Shown here: positions 1-10,779 of the stretch, in pieces | How the letters are laid out: each line of letters begins with the position of its first letter | Numbering within the stretch: position 1 is the first letter of the stretch | NCBI GenBank assembly: GCA_023935145.1 | Contig: CM043705.1 | Span: forward strand, 53,423,584-53,487,583 | DNA: 64,000 nt | Reading direction: 5' to 3' | DNA from: Bretschneidera sinensis | Taxonomy: Eukaryota; Streptophyta; Magnoliopsida; Brassicales; Akaniaceae | Program-made: the position numbers and the translations under genes | Notes under the pieces: generated by a model | What the model saw: the letters and a program-made list of their open reading frames with translations, nothing else | Database searches by the model: none | Told to the model about the DNA's origin: nothing

Positions 1-605
1 CATGTAATTTTACTATCTCTGCTACATACAACTCAGCCAACTTCTCTAGACTCCAAGTAGTTTTAATAGGAAGAAAATGTGAAGACTTAGAAAGTCTATC
101 CACTATAACTCACACAGCGTCATGTCTTCTCTGGGTACGGGGAAAACCAAAGACAAAATCCATACTCACATTTTCCCATGGCCACTCAGGTATTGGAAGA
201 GGTTGTAATAAACCTACTAGATGTCTATTCTCAACCTTCACCTGTTAACAAATCAAACATCTAAAAATATATTCTGCTACATCCTTCTTCATCCCTGACT
301 ACCAATAATTATGTCTCAACCCCCTGTACATCCTTATTATTACCTGGGTGCATGGAATATACATAATCATGAGCCTCCCTTAGTATCTCATTTCTCATCT
401 CTACATCATTGGGAACACAAACTCTATGCCACAATACTATCATATCATCTTCTCTAATTCTAAACTCGGTTGGCTTCCCATTCAACACTTCCCATCTGAC
501 CTTCTCTATCCCATCATCTTTACCCTGCATCTGTAATAAACGGTCAATAATAGAAAATTGTATTGCCATATTTGCCATTAATACTCCTCTATCATTGACA
601 CTCAA
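1..605 (-). pseudogene. Integrase N-terminal region of the Tekay-like element, cut by the window edge
   Basis: Downstream of RNase H, 309-605 is an open piece with the R-E-A-H-x(7)-H-P-G block of the HHCC zinc-binding integrase N-terminus. After a stop near 306, the matching cysteine region and the start of the catalytic core are visible in degenerate form toward base 1 (for example the Val-Asp-Arg-Leu-Ser-Lys-like block near 80-110). The catalytic core is mostly outside the window. Confidence 0.65.
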
Positions 606-1085
606 CTACATCCTCATTCTTCTTAATTCTATCATCAGGCTAGTATTATGACTCCTAATAGCAGCTAATCTCCCTATAGTCTTTCTACTCAATTCATCAG
701 CTACTACATTAGCCTTTCCTGGATGATAGTGAATCGTACAGTCATAATCACAAATCAACTCAATCCACCTCATCTGCCTCAAATTCAACTCCTTTTGGGT
801 CGGTAAATGTGCCAAGCTTTTATGATTAGTAAAAATTTCACAATTGGCTCCATATAAATGATGTCTCTAAATCTTCAAAGTAAAAACTATGGCAGCCAAT
901 TCTAAATCATGGGTCGGGTAATTTCTCTCATAATTTTTCAGTTGTCTAAATGCATAAGCTATAACTCTCCCATGTTGCATCAACACACATCCTAACCCCT
1001 GATGTGACGCATCATTATAAATCACAAATCCTTCATCACTAGAAGGAAGCACTAACACTGAGGCAGTAGTTAGTTTCTCTTTCAA
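606..1085 (-). pseudogene. RNase H segment of the Tekay-like element
   Basis: Ty3 RNase H. It has the D-A-S-x-x-G-L-G start block near 1010, the E-R-N-Y-x-T-x-D-x-E-L block near 910 and the C-terminal H-x-P-G-K-x-N-x-V-A-D-x-L-S-R block near 705. A stop at about 867 separates two open pieces that lie in the same frame (start positions 1085 and 815 differ by a multiple of three). Confidence 0.8.
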
Positions 1086-1274
1086 CAGCTGAAAACTTCT
1101 CTCACATTCCTCTTACCACCTAAACTTCACATCCTTCCTGGTCAACTTAGTCAAAGGTCCAGCAATCATAGAAATTTTTTGGATAAATCTCCTATAATAA
1201 CCAACCAACCCCAAAAAGTTTTTAATTTCAGTTACACTCGTGGGTCTTTCCCAATTCAACACTGCTTCTACTTT

Positions 1275-2018
1275 TTATGGGTCAATTGTTATCCCCTTTC
1301 CTGACACAACGTGCCCCAAAAAAGATATTTCACTCAACCAAAACTCACACTTAGAGAACTTTGCATATAATTTCTCTCTCCTCAAAATCCCCATCACTAT
1401 CTTCAAATGTTGCATATGCTCCTTTTTATTCTTGGAATATATCAAAATATCATCAATAAACACAATCACAAATCTGTCTAAGAATGGTTTAAACACCCGA
1501 TTCATAAGGTCCATAAATGCTGCAGGAGCATTAGTCAACCCAAAAGGCATCACCAAGAACTCATGATGGCCATAACGTGTCCTAAAAGCAGTTTTAGGCA
1601 CGTCCACCTCATTTATCCTCAATTGATGATAACCTGATCTCAGGTCTATCTTAGAAAACACTCTAACTCCTTGTAACTGCTCGAATAAATCATCTATCTT
1701 GGGCAAAGGATATCTATTCTTGATGCTGATCTTATTCAACTATATATAATCAATACACAACATCAACGTCCCATCATTCTTCTTGACAAATAACACAGTG
1801 GCTCCCCAAGGTGAGATACTAAGTCGGATAAACTGTTTATCTAGCAACTCTTGAAGCTGAATTTTCAACTCTCTCAATTCAGCTGTTGCTATTCTATAGG
1901 GTGATATGGATATGGGTGCTGATCCTAGAATTACTTCAATAGAAAACTCAATCTCCCTATTGGGAGGCAACCCAGTCAACTCTTCAGGGAAAACATCAGA
2001 AAAATCTTTTACTACCAA
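1275..2018 (-). pseudogene. Reverse transcriptase segment of the Tekay-like element
   Basis: RT fingers and palm. The N-terminal piece (1740-2018) opens with the [14 protein letters not shown] linker typical of chromoviral pol. The catalytic palm (1275-1739) shows the YHQLRI block, the [12 protein letters not shown] block and the FIDD catalytic motif near 1450. A stop near 1740 splits the domain without changing frame. The domain ends with a FLGHVVS-like block before the RNase H connection. Confidence 0.85.
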
Positions 2019-2171
2019 GATTTCTTATAACTTTCTACTCTCTTTGCTAGAACCTACCACATATGCTAAATACCCCTCACAACCCTTCCTCAACCATTTA
2101 CTAGTAGTTAAGGCAGAAATAAGACAATTAACAAGTATCTTACGTCCTCCCGGAAAATTAAACTCCTCATG

Positions 2172-2546
2172 TCAGGGTATTTTAAACACAACATTTTTCT
2201 TAAAACAATTCATCCAAGCATGATATGCAGATAACCAATTCATCCCCAGAATTAAATCAAAATATGTTATATCTAAAGGCAATAAATCAACTTCAAATTC
2301 TCTATTAGCAATATTAATCACACAACCTCGATAGATTGTCCTAATAATAACCTTATCTCCAGTAAAAATCTCAACAATAATTGCATGCATCAAAGGACTA
2401 GCACTAGCATCAATAGATTTCATATAATTATTAGATGCAAAAGAATGGGTTGCACTAGGATCAATCAATAATCTAACAGGCCTACTAAGGTTAGATATCA
2501 TACCCATAACAACATCAGGAGTGGTTTGTGCATCCTGTTGGGTCAA
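2172..2546 (-). pseudogene. Aspartic protease segment of the Tekay-like element
   Basis: Retropepsin-like segment between the gag zinc knuckles and RT. It shows LLIDPSATHSF, where the family normally has a Gly after the Pro (D-x-G/S-A-T-H-S-F), so the active-site loop is altered. It continues with the usual LPLDITYFDLILGMNWL block, ending the domain. It is bounded by stops near 2172 and 2568 and lies in the same frame as gag and RT. Confidence 0.75.
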
Positions 2547-2639
2547 TGCATAGACTCTTCCATCTCTAGATTGAATCTGGCTGCCACGTCCTCACTCTGC
2601 TATTGATCCTTGACCTCTGCCTCGCACACCCCCTGATCC

Positions 2640-3977
2640 ACTACCTCTCTCCACTGATCTCCTCCCCACACTTCTAACGCTTATGTGAGCAGATTTCCCC
2701 GCTGGACAATTTGCAGCAACATGTTCTCCCCTACCACATACAAAGCATATCTGCATAGGGCAATTCTGAGCTAGATGCCCTGTTTGATTACATCTAAAGC
2801 AGACCCTTGCCTATCGATCACACATAAGGTTACCACTTCCCCTTGGTAGCATACTTACTCTTCTACCATAACTCCCAATTCACATAGCTTGTCTCCCAAA
2901 TCTAGGGGTCCCACCAGTATTACTCTGAGCTACAGAAGCAATAGATCCTGTCTGCCTCTGACTCTGCACTACAGTTCCTTGTGACAAGGAACGCCTCTTC
3001 TGGGGTGGTCTCCCTCCCCTTACACCCATACTGCTACCACCTCTAGGTCCCTCAAATCTAGACCTCTTCAGCCAATCCCTCCTACCTCTCAACTTTATCA
3101 AATCCTTCTCAATCTGCAATGCTTTATCCACCAATACAACATAATTTTCGATGCCCATATAAGAGAGTTTAGTCCAAATGTCATAGTGTAATCCATCTAA
3201 AAATCTCTTACATTTTCTCTCCTCCGTATTCACTAATTCAGGTAAAAACCTTGACAGGGCTATGAATCTACTATCATATTCAACCACCGATAAATTTTCC
3301 TACCTTAGATGAACAAAATCTCTTTCTTGTTATGCCCAAAAAGTATCTGGGAAATACTTTGCAAAGAAATCATCCTTAAACTTACTCCAAGTTAAAGGTT
3401 ATTCTACCTGTATGCTTACCCTAGGTAAAATATCCTCCCACCATTGAGAAGCCTCACTCTCCAGCATAAATGAAGTAAAAGCAACCTTCTGTCTATCTGA
3501 CACTGGTAAGACCTCAAAATATTTCTCCACATGTCTAATCCACTGCTCAACTTCCACAGGATTTACAGATCCTCTAAAAGACTGAGGTTTAAACTTAAGA
3601 AATCTCACAAAACAATCACCTTGCATCTCCTGTGCAAACACACCTCCCTCATTAACCTCTTGCCTTACCACATCAGGTTCTCTTCTACTCCTTTCCTCTA
3701 ATCTTCTCTATAGATTATCAGCCCTTTCTTCAGCTGTATTCATCCCCTCTATAGCACGATTAAGAACTTCTCTCAATTCATCATTCCTACCCTCAGATAC
3801 TCTCCTAGCTCTACTAGTACTAGCTGCACTATTAACATGTTCCCTTGCGGGAATTACAGACTCAACTTCCTCTTTTGATTTAGTTCTCCTAAATATTAGG
3901 GGTCTACCACGTCCCCTCTGATTCAGAACTCTTCCTCTAGCTCTCGCACGACCACATGTCACCCTCAGACTCTGCAT
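2640..3977 (-). pseudogene. Gag region of the Tekay-like element, with nonsense codons
   Basis: This is the capsid/nucleocapsid part of the gag-pol frame. The start at 3977 follows the PBS by about 70 bases. The N-terminal part is Arg-rich. The middle (2880-3671) has the retrotransposon gag pattern, with a conserved W-W pair near 3435 and a block rich in basic residues before the nucleocapsid. Two CCHC zinc knuckles are encoded around 2695-2815. In-frame stops occur near 3708, 3399, 3340, 3300, 2880, 2815 and 2600. All open pieces share one reading frame, so decay is by point mutation, not indels. The copy cannot make a full Gag. Confidence 0.8.
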
Positions 3978-4049
3978 TTAAAAATATTGTTTATTTAGAT
4001 CGTCCACTTTTTAAGTTTTCATGCAGTCTACAGAATCTTAAAATATAAT

Positions 4050-4061
4050 GCTCTGATACCA
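4050..4061 (-). promoter_or_regulatory. Primer binding site of the Tekay-like element
   Basis: On the minus strand this reads TGGTATCAGAGC, the standard plant PBS complementary to the 3' end of initiator tRNA-Met. It lies 4 bases inside the 5' LTR end at 4066, which fixes the LTR boundary and the element's orientation. Confidence 0.9.
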
Positions 4062-4065
4062 AAAT

Positions 4066-5176
4066 TGTAACGACCCATCCCGGGTTGGCCACCTCCAAGA
4101 CGGTGTCAACACATTTTGAAAATCTCAGCACTATACATATATGCAACAACAAAAATAATACTAACAGAATTATTTTATATCATCATAATATTAACTTAAA
4201 TATAATATACAACGTAAAATGCATGAATATTTACAAATACAATTTTTATTTATTTTATTTTCTCAATTGTCTGAGGATATTGACATGTACGTATCTTACA
4301 GAAAATGATTTCGTCTGACTCTCAACCTACCAGACTATATGTCCTGCCTGCTACCTGAAATCATTGTATAATAAGGGATGAGCTTCACAAGCTCAGTGAA
4401 TTAAATTTACTAAAAGTATTCAAATTGCATAAATAACCCCTTAATATTTAATCATGCAGTCTCCATATAACTGGATAGTAGCACAATGTCTAACATTTAT
4501 ATAATTCCTATCATATCATATTCCTATGTCTTTTTCTCACTGTAACTATCTCTCTATGTGAGACTTATTTATTTACAATTACATGCATAACATCAACACC
4601 ATTCAGTAAAAATATCAAAATGTAAAACAGATGCAATGCATGAATTATTATTATGGGAATATCTTCCCACATGTCGACATGTTTTTATTATCTTAGACCG
4701 GCCCTCTCCCGGTTCTTTTCTTTACAGCTTATCTCGGTTGTCACGATATTTATTTTCAGTATATACTGGCTGTCACGGTGTCCCTTTTATTTTCAACATA
4801 TACCGGCTGTCATGGTTTTTCAATTAGACTGGCCATTTTTCGGTTCTTTCGGTTCTTTTATTTAATGCACATGCATATGAACAATAATATAAAACATGCA
4901 TATGAACTGAAATATAAAAACCACATGAATTCAAAATATTTAAATTAACTATCCAGTCTTTCCTCAACGTTCTACTTGATAAATTTCACAATTTTCTTCT
5001 CCTCATCTATCACATCAATTTATTAACCAAAACTCATTAAGAATTTATTTATCACCATCATTATTAAATCAACTTATTATTCTAATAATATTTCTTCTCA
5101 CATAATAATTTTTCTACATGTCCAATATTCATATCATATCTATCAACCAAATCTTTATCTATCACCAAAACATAAG
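4066..5176 (-). repeat. 5' LTR of the Tekay-like element, R/U5-side part
   Basis: This is the LTR portion next to the PBS. Its + strand edge is TGTAACGACC, so on the coding strand it ends in GGTCGTTACA. No protein-coding signal is seen. It is AT-rich with a few pyrimidine tracts. It stops abruptly at 5176, where the SIRE-like element inserted, and continues at 15271. Rejoined, the LTR is about 1960 bp. Confidence 0.8.
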
Positions 5177-6161
5177 TGTAGATCGAGGTTTCAACCCAAG
5201 AGGGGGGTGAATTGGGTCTTTAAAACTTTTTGCGGAATTAATGCAAGTTTATAAAAATGAATAAGCAGCAAACAATTAAGACAAGTAATATACTGTAAAT
5301 AAAGAGTTTAAAGAGAAGAGGATGCAAACTCAGATTATAGTGGTTCGGCAATATCGGATTCGTTCTGACCCTACGTCCACTCTCTTCAAGGAACTCCTTG
5401 AAGTAATCCACTAAGTAACTTAGTCGTACAACTTTCCCGGTGTTGTACAAACCTTACAATCCATTCCTCTCGGAAGCTATCCCCTTCCTCTCTGAAGTAA
5501 TCACTTTACAAAAGATGTTGTAAAGTAAATGGTAAAGAAACAGCTAATGGAAGCTTATACAACTGAATAATGTCTCTCTTTCAAAGTAAAGCTTGAAGAA
5601 TGGCTCAACAAGAATATTTCAAAGCTTTTTATGTTTCAAAGAGTACAACAACTTGATTGTGAAATATCAACTCTTTTTGAATGTGTGCAGCCCTCTATTG
5701 AAAGCTCAATAGAATGGGTTTATATAGCCATCAAATCTTGTTTTCAGACCTTCTGGGTTACCAGTCGACTGGTATTTTTCATCTAGTCGACTGGGGACTT
5801 ACTGTCCATTTTACCAGTCAACTGGTATGACTGACCCAGTCAACTGGAGACATACTGTCTCATATACCAATCGACTGATATATGTACCCAGTCAACTGGG
5901 TTGTCTTCCAACCCAGTTTTTCTGTTTTAATTGAAAATGTTTGTTTAAAAACGATCGGTTTAGAAAAACCTTTTGTGTTCGAGCCATTGAACAAGCTATT
6001 ACAATGTATAAGTGAGACTTACATTGGTTCTAAAACCTTAGACCTATACTAGTTTTTTAGTCTTCACTTGATACTTTGATTCGGTTTGAGTTCTTGCACT
6101 TTGATCCTTGGTTGAATGCTTTTGTTGTTTACTACACTTAGTTAGTATAATAACAGTTGTG
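5177..6161 (-). repeat. 3' LTR of the SIRE-like element, truncated at its inner end
   Basis: Aligns with 14090-15230 by eye. It lacks about 140 bp just upstream of the TATA box (junction near 5738) and the last 35 bp of the U3 start, which should follow 6161. It keeps a TATA box at 5719-5726 and six palindromes at 5761-5899. The outer end at 5177 is intact and abuts the target duplication. Confidence 0.88.
5761..5899. repeat. Array of 6 CCAGTCGACTGG-type palindromes in the 3' LTR
   Basis: Sites start at 5761, 5783, 5814, 5836, 5867 and 5888 (gaps 22, 31, 22, 31, 21). The two sites nearest the TATA box in the 5' LTR are missing here because of the roughly 140-bp deletion. Confidence 0.9.
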
Positions 6162-6400
6162 TACATTGTATGAGGTTGCTGGGTATGACACAGGTGGTTG
6201 TGCATGTGCGTGTGTGGGTTTATTTGAGTTGGGCCTCCAGCTAAAGTTCGGGTGGTTACTCCAACCCGGATTATATGTATCGGATAGAGTCTCCTCTGTT
6301 TTTCGAATAAACCACCCTGTAAACAAGCAAATGCAGTTTATAAACATTCCAACCAACCACAATCAACTCAACCAATCAATGAATAAGTTTTGGAGCAGTG
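6162..6400 (-). mobile_element. Athila/Tat-type gag fragment at the inner edge of the SIRE 3' LTR
   Basis: On the minus strand the frame encodes YNPGWSNHPNFSW, the same motif seen in the Athila-like gag at 16260-16320. It replaces the expected U3 start of the SIRE 3' LTR. A GGGGGAGCAC purine tract on the minus strand at 6400-6410 resembles the SIRE polypurine tract and marks where element sequence resumes. Confidence 0.6.
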
Positions 6401-6872
6401 CTCCCCCTAAATCTATGCATTGGTTTCTTTTTACTTAGTTCTTTTTATCGTTTTTCTCATTTTTCTCTCCTGTTTTGACAACAGCAATCAAAGGGGCTAT
6501 GAATCGAAAAATAAGTGACTTATCCATTACAGTCACCTAGAGTATGATTAAAAAAACCTGTATACGAAAATTTAGCTTTATTCAGAGTTCAAAAGCCTTC
6601 CCGGGAAGAACCGAAAGTTTTCATACAAGCATAACCATTTTAGAGCATTTTTGTGACTAACAGTAGTTTGAAACTATGCAAACATATCACAAATAATGTA
6701 GATAGATATATGAAATATGACTAATGATAACAGAATATCATATACATAAAGTCAATACATGTCCGGGCTTCATAGAGCCATAAAAAAAATACAACAGTAA
6801 TACAAAATATGTCCATGCTATGTGGTAAGAGCTGGAAAACCCTAAGTACATCATAATAACGAAAACAAAGAC

Positions 6873-8141
6873 TCAAGAAGCTGGAGAGTCCGAGCCATCA
6901 TGAAGAAGATCCCTAATCTCTGCTAGAGAACCCTTGGTGTGCTCTCGATGTAACTCGAAGTCGTCCCGTAAGTGGTCGATGGAGGAGCTCAATCTCTGGT
7001 ACTCTGTCTGCATGGACTGGAATCCGGATTGCATCGTCATCTGAAGGCTTGAGATCGCCTGAAGTATATCATCGTATCCAGTCTGATCAGTACTCGAGTC
7101 ACTAATCAGAGGTGCTCGAGTATCTGTGTCCATATCAGCAGCAGCATCTGCAGCAGCCTCCTCATCCTCATCATCATCGCTCTCATCCTCTCGGATCCGT
7201 AGGCTCTTCCCGGCCTTCGGATGGAGAAAGCCGTCACGAACCATTCATCCCATATTTTTCAGTGATGAGACATTGATGATGTCCGTCGATCCAATATCCT
7301 GAGCCTCGGAGGCAGGTAGAGGCACCCGGAAGTGCTGGAGTATGAGTGTAATGAGCATCCCGTAAGAAAGGCACTTGGAGTCGCTCACTTCACCATTTAT
7401 CATGTTGGCGAGCAACAGAGGATATAAATTGAAGTGGTGTCTAGATTTAAGGCACTAAATCAATATCGTATCTATCTTAGATAGATACCCTCGACTCCTG
7501 AGTCTCGGGTGGATTGTCCAACTCACTATTAACTGAAACATCTTCGAGTCGAGGCGCATGTCACTACATTTATGAAATGTAATGGGTCTGTACACATAGT
7601 TAGGATCTCCCCTGACTATCTGACAGGCCGCCTCTACGTCGAAGTTGTTTGGCCATCCATCCAGACTCCATTGGATCCCCCTTGCAGGGATCCTCAATAA
7701 GCTCATGAGGAGATTAGTGTTGACCTCAAACTCCACACCACTGACTCTGGTTCTAAATCTCAGAACCAGAGGACTGGGTTTCATCAAGTTCGAGTAGAAC
7801 TGGTGAATCAGTCTCGAGTAGAGTTTTTCATGCACTTTGACCAATGGGGTCAAGTGAATCGCCTTAAAGGCTAGCAAGATATCAAAATTGCCATGACGAA
7901 TAGAGTCGAAGTTGACAACTCTACCCGTCATGATCTTCTTATGGTGAATGATTAAGTCATACCTTGCCTTTGCCGTAGGACTGAAAAACAGAGACTCATC
8001 AAGCTCTGTTCTGGGCATCTTGCTTGATTAGCCTGCTACACCCTTCTCCCGTGACTCCAATGCCAAGGGTTTTGTAGACCTTGGCCTTTTAGGCACATTT
8101 GGTCCACTAGTTGTGAATTTAACACGGATTTTATTAGTCAT
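6873..8141 (-). pseudogene. Third (env-position) ORF of the SIRE-like element
   Basis: Lies downstream of pol in the element. An ATG at 8141 opens a frame of about 420 codons that stays in phase to 6873, broken only by stops near 8025, 7455 and 7245. The longest piece (7455-8018) reads like the plant 'putative transposon protein' domain seen near retroelements (FFSPTAKARYD start, then conserved W-S-L-D-G-W and H-K-C-S-D-M-R). The C-terminal part (6873-7244) has a Ser/Asp/Glu-rich acidic stretch and then a heptad-like helix (DILQAISSLQMTMQSGFQSM), probably a coiled coil. No transmembrane segment is obvious, so an envelope role is not supported. The function is unknown. Confidence 0.65.
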
Positions 8142-8351
8142 TTTGAGAAATTTGGAGTTTTTTAGTAAAAGAGATTTTAGTGAAAATAAGAGATTTTAAC
8201 CGTAGAAAGTTATAAATCTTGTTATGGATGAGTAAATCGGTGTGTTTAGATGAAGTCTGGATGGTTTTTGGATCAAAAGGATGAATTTTTCTTGAGAGAG
8301 AAAGCAAGGGTGCTCGAAAATGGCGTAAAAAATCAGAAAAATGAACAGTCC

Positions 8352-8361
8352 CTTTTATATA
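8352..8361 (-). promoter_or_regulatory. Candidate internal TATA box upstream of ORF3
   Basis: Minus strand TATATAAAAG, a close match to the plant TATA box. It lies about 210 bp before the ORF3 ATG (8141) and immediately downstream, on the coding strand, of the 12-site palindrome cluster. The same order (palindromes, then TATA) is seen in the LTR promoters. Confidence 0.5.
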
Positions 8362-8370
8362 ATCGCGATA

Positions 8371-8704
8371 CCAATCGACTGGGTCGAGTTACCAGTCGAC
8401 CGGGTCCCTTTGAAAAGATGAACAGTTTTCATACCAGTCGACTGGGTTCATGTACCAGTCGACTGGGTGAACTGGCAGTAAGATACTAGTCGACTAGAAA
8501 GTTTGTTCCAGTTGACTGGATGATAATTGATTTTCAAAAATTGGCTCCAAACAGGGTCTAGAGGTACCAGACAACTGGATAGGATTTACCAGTCATCTGG
8601 AGAGAAGACAGAGACTTACCAGTCAACTGGATCAAATTTACCAGTTGATTGGATGAAAGAGCAATGACTTACCAGTCATCTGGTATAGTTTTACCAGTCG
8701 ACTG
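8371..8704. repeat. Array of 12 CCAGTCGACTGG-type palindromes
   Basis: Twelve 12-bp sites start at 8371, 8392, 8434, 8455, 8486, 8508, 8567, 8589, 8619, 8641, 8672 and 8693. Four are the exact palindrome or one change from it; the others carry TCAA, TTGA or TCAT cores. Gaps between starts are 21, 42, 21, 31, 22, 59, 22, 30, 22, 31 and 21, mostly whole helical turns. It lies between pol and ORF3. Confidence 0.9.
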
Positions 8705-9015
8705 GACCCTTAAGAAAATTTTCAGTCTTAATTTATAGCACGAAATTTGTTTATCTATAACATCTTGAGTGAGAAAGATATTTAAACAATAATTAATACT
8801 CTTTCACTAGATGTCAAACATGCATATGATGAATGAAGGAGCAATCAGATATTCAGTTTATCATAATCCAGCAATCCCATTAACATTCTAATTTTACAAA
8901 AACTAGCTTCACTTAGAGGTTTTGTAAGAATGTCAGCTCTTTGATCTTCTGAAGGTATGAATTCTAGTCTTATGTCACCTTTTTTAGCATGGTCTCTTAA
9001 GAAATGATGTCTTAT

Positions 9016-9240
9016 TTATATGTGCTTTATTTTAGAGTGTTGAATAGGGTTCTTGGTTAGGTTGATAGCACTAGTATTATCACAAAATATTGGGATGTTT
9101 TTGAGGTTCATGCCATAGTCTTCTAGTTGTTGTTTCATCCAAATTACTTGGGCACAACAATTTCCGGCTGCAACGTATTCCGCCTCGGCTGTTGATAGTG
9201 CAACGAAATTTTGTTTCTTAGAAAACCAAGAGGTTAACAT
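9016..9240 (-). pseudogene. RNase H segment of the SIRE-like element
   Basis: Ty1 RNase H C-terminal part with W-x-S-K-K-Q, the L-S-T-A-E-A-E-Y block and the C-D-N-x-S-A-I-N-L-x-K-N-P block. The preceding RNase H start (9240-9430) is visible in the same frame but contains stops. The domain is followed by about 850 bp with no ORF before ORF3. Confidence 0.8.
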
Positions 9241-9429
9241 AGCTCCTAAGAATTGGCATGTACCACTTGTGCTTTTTCTATCTAACCTACATCCAGCAAA
9301 GTCGGCATCTGAATATCTTACAAGCTTAAAAGATGAATCTCTAGAGTACCATAATCCTATGGTTTGGGTTCCTTGTAGATATCTAAGGATTTTTTTTACT
9401 GCAACTACATGTGATTCCTTAGGATTAGA

Positions 9430-10623
9430 CTAAAATCTAGCACATATGCATACACTAAACATTATATCAGGTCTACTTGCAGTCAAATAAAGTAGAACAC
9501 CTATCATGCTTCTATAATATTTAGAATCTACAATTTTACCTCCTTCATCAAGATCAAGTTTAGTAGCTGTGCTCATAGGCGTTCCAAGTGGCTTTGAGCT
9601 TTCCATCCCGAACCTTTTTAGTAGGTCCTTAATGAACTTCTGTTGATTGATGAAGATGCCTCCTTTTAGTTGCTTGATTTGAAGTCCAAGTAAGTAGGTA
9701 AGTTCTCCCATCATGCTCACTTCAAATTCACCTTGCATGCACTTTGCAAACTCTTGACACATAGATTCATTAGTAGCACCAATTATAATATCATCAACAT
9801 ATATTTGAACTATTAAAGTGTCATTTTTGTGAGTTTTTGTGAAGAGTGTTGTGTCTATTCTACCTCTTACAAAATCATTGTCAATCAAAAATTCACTTAG
9901 CCTTTCATACCATGCTCTTGGAGCTTGCTTCAACCCATATAAAGCTTTAGAAAGCTTGTAGACATGATTTGGAAGACTAGGATTTTCAAATCCAAGAGGT
10001 TGCTCAACATAAACCTCTTATTCTATAAAGCCATTTAAAAGGGCACTTTTCACATCCATTTGAAATAGCTTGACTTTATTAAAGCATACAAAGGCTAATA
10101 ACATTCGAATAACTTCTAATCTAGCTACGGGAGCATAGGTTTCATCAAAGTCTATTCCTTCTTCTTGATTATATCCCTTAGCAACTAGTCTAGCCTTATT
10201 TCTAATTACTATTCTATTTTCATCCATCTTATTTCTATATGCCCATTTAGTTCTAATTATTGAATGATCTTTAGGTCTTGGAACTAGTTTCCAAACATTG
10301 TTTCTCTCAAATTGATTTATTTCTTCCTACATTGCAATTATCCAATCATTATCTTTTTCAGCTTCTATAAATGTCTTAGGCTTTACTTGAGACAAATAAG
10401 CTACAAAATTGCAAATATTTCTAATTGAAGAGCGAGTTCTTACCCCTTGTGAAGGATCACCAATCACTTGATCAATTGGGTGATAATTCACATACTTCCA
10501 ATCTTTGGGTAGACTTTCCTCTTGTTGGCTTGAGGATGGTTGGTCCAAAATGGGAGTTTCCATCTCTTCATTTGCTTGAGGTGGATTCTCCTTTGGGTCA
10601 ACAATGGGAGTAGGAGTTTCCAT
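9430..10623 (-). pseudogene. Reverse transcriptase of the SIRE-like element
   Basis: A linker (10327-10623) leads to the RT start block (10018-10227: ARLVAKGYNQEEGIDFDETY, then F-Q-M-D-V-K-S-A). The palm (9430-9933) has L-K-Q-A-P-R-A-W-Y in the linker stretch, the catalytic YVDD in IYVDDIIIGA and the S-M-M-G-E-L block typical of SIRE elements. A stop near 10015 and others break it. All pieces are in the frame of the integrase. Confidence 0.85.
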
Positions 10624-10779
10624 TTTTGGAATAAAATATGCATTATCTTTAAAGGAAACTTCTCTACTACTAATTGGGTTAGATTCATCAATAGTTACAT
10701 GTACAGATTCTTTTACTACTAGAGTTGTCTTATTGAAAACTCTATAAGCCTTACTAGATGTTGAATATCCTAAAAATAT

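Noticed and set aside
6873..8141. Calling the third ORF a true envelope gene
   Set aside because: No signal peptide or transmembrane segment is visible; only its position resembles env.
8371..8704. CRISPR-like regular repeat array
   Set aside because: Plant nuclear DNA; repeats are short degenerate palindromes with 10-30-bp gaps and no cas genes, and the same motif is found in LTRs.
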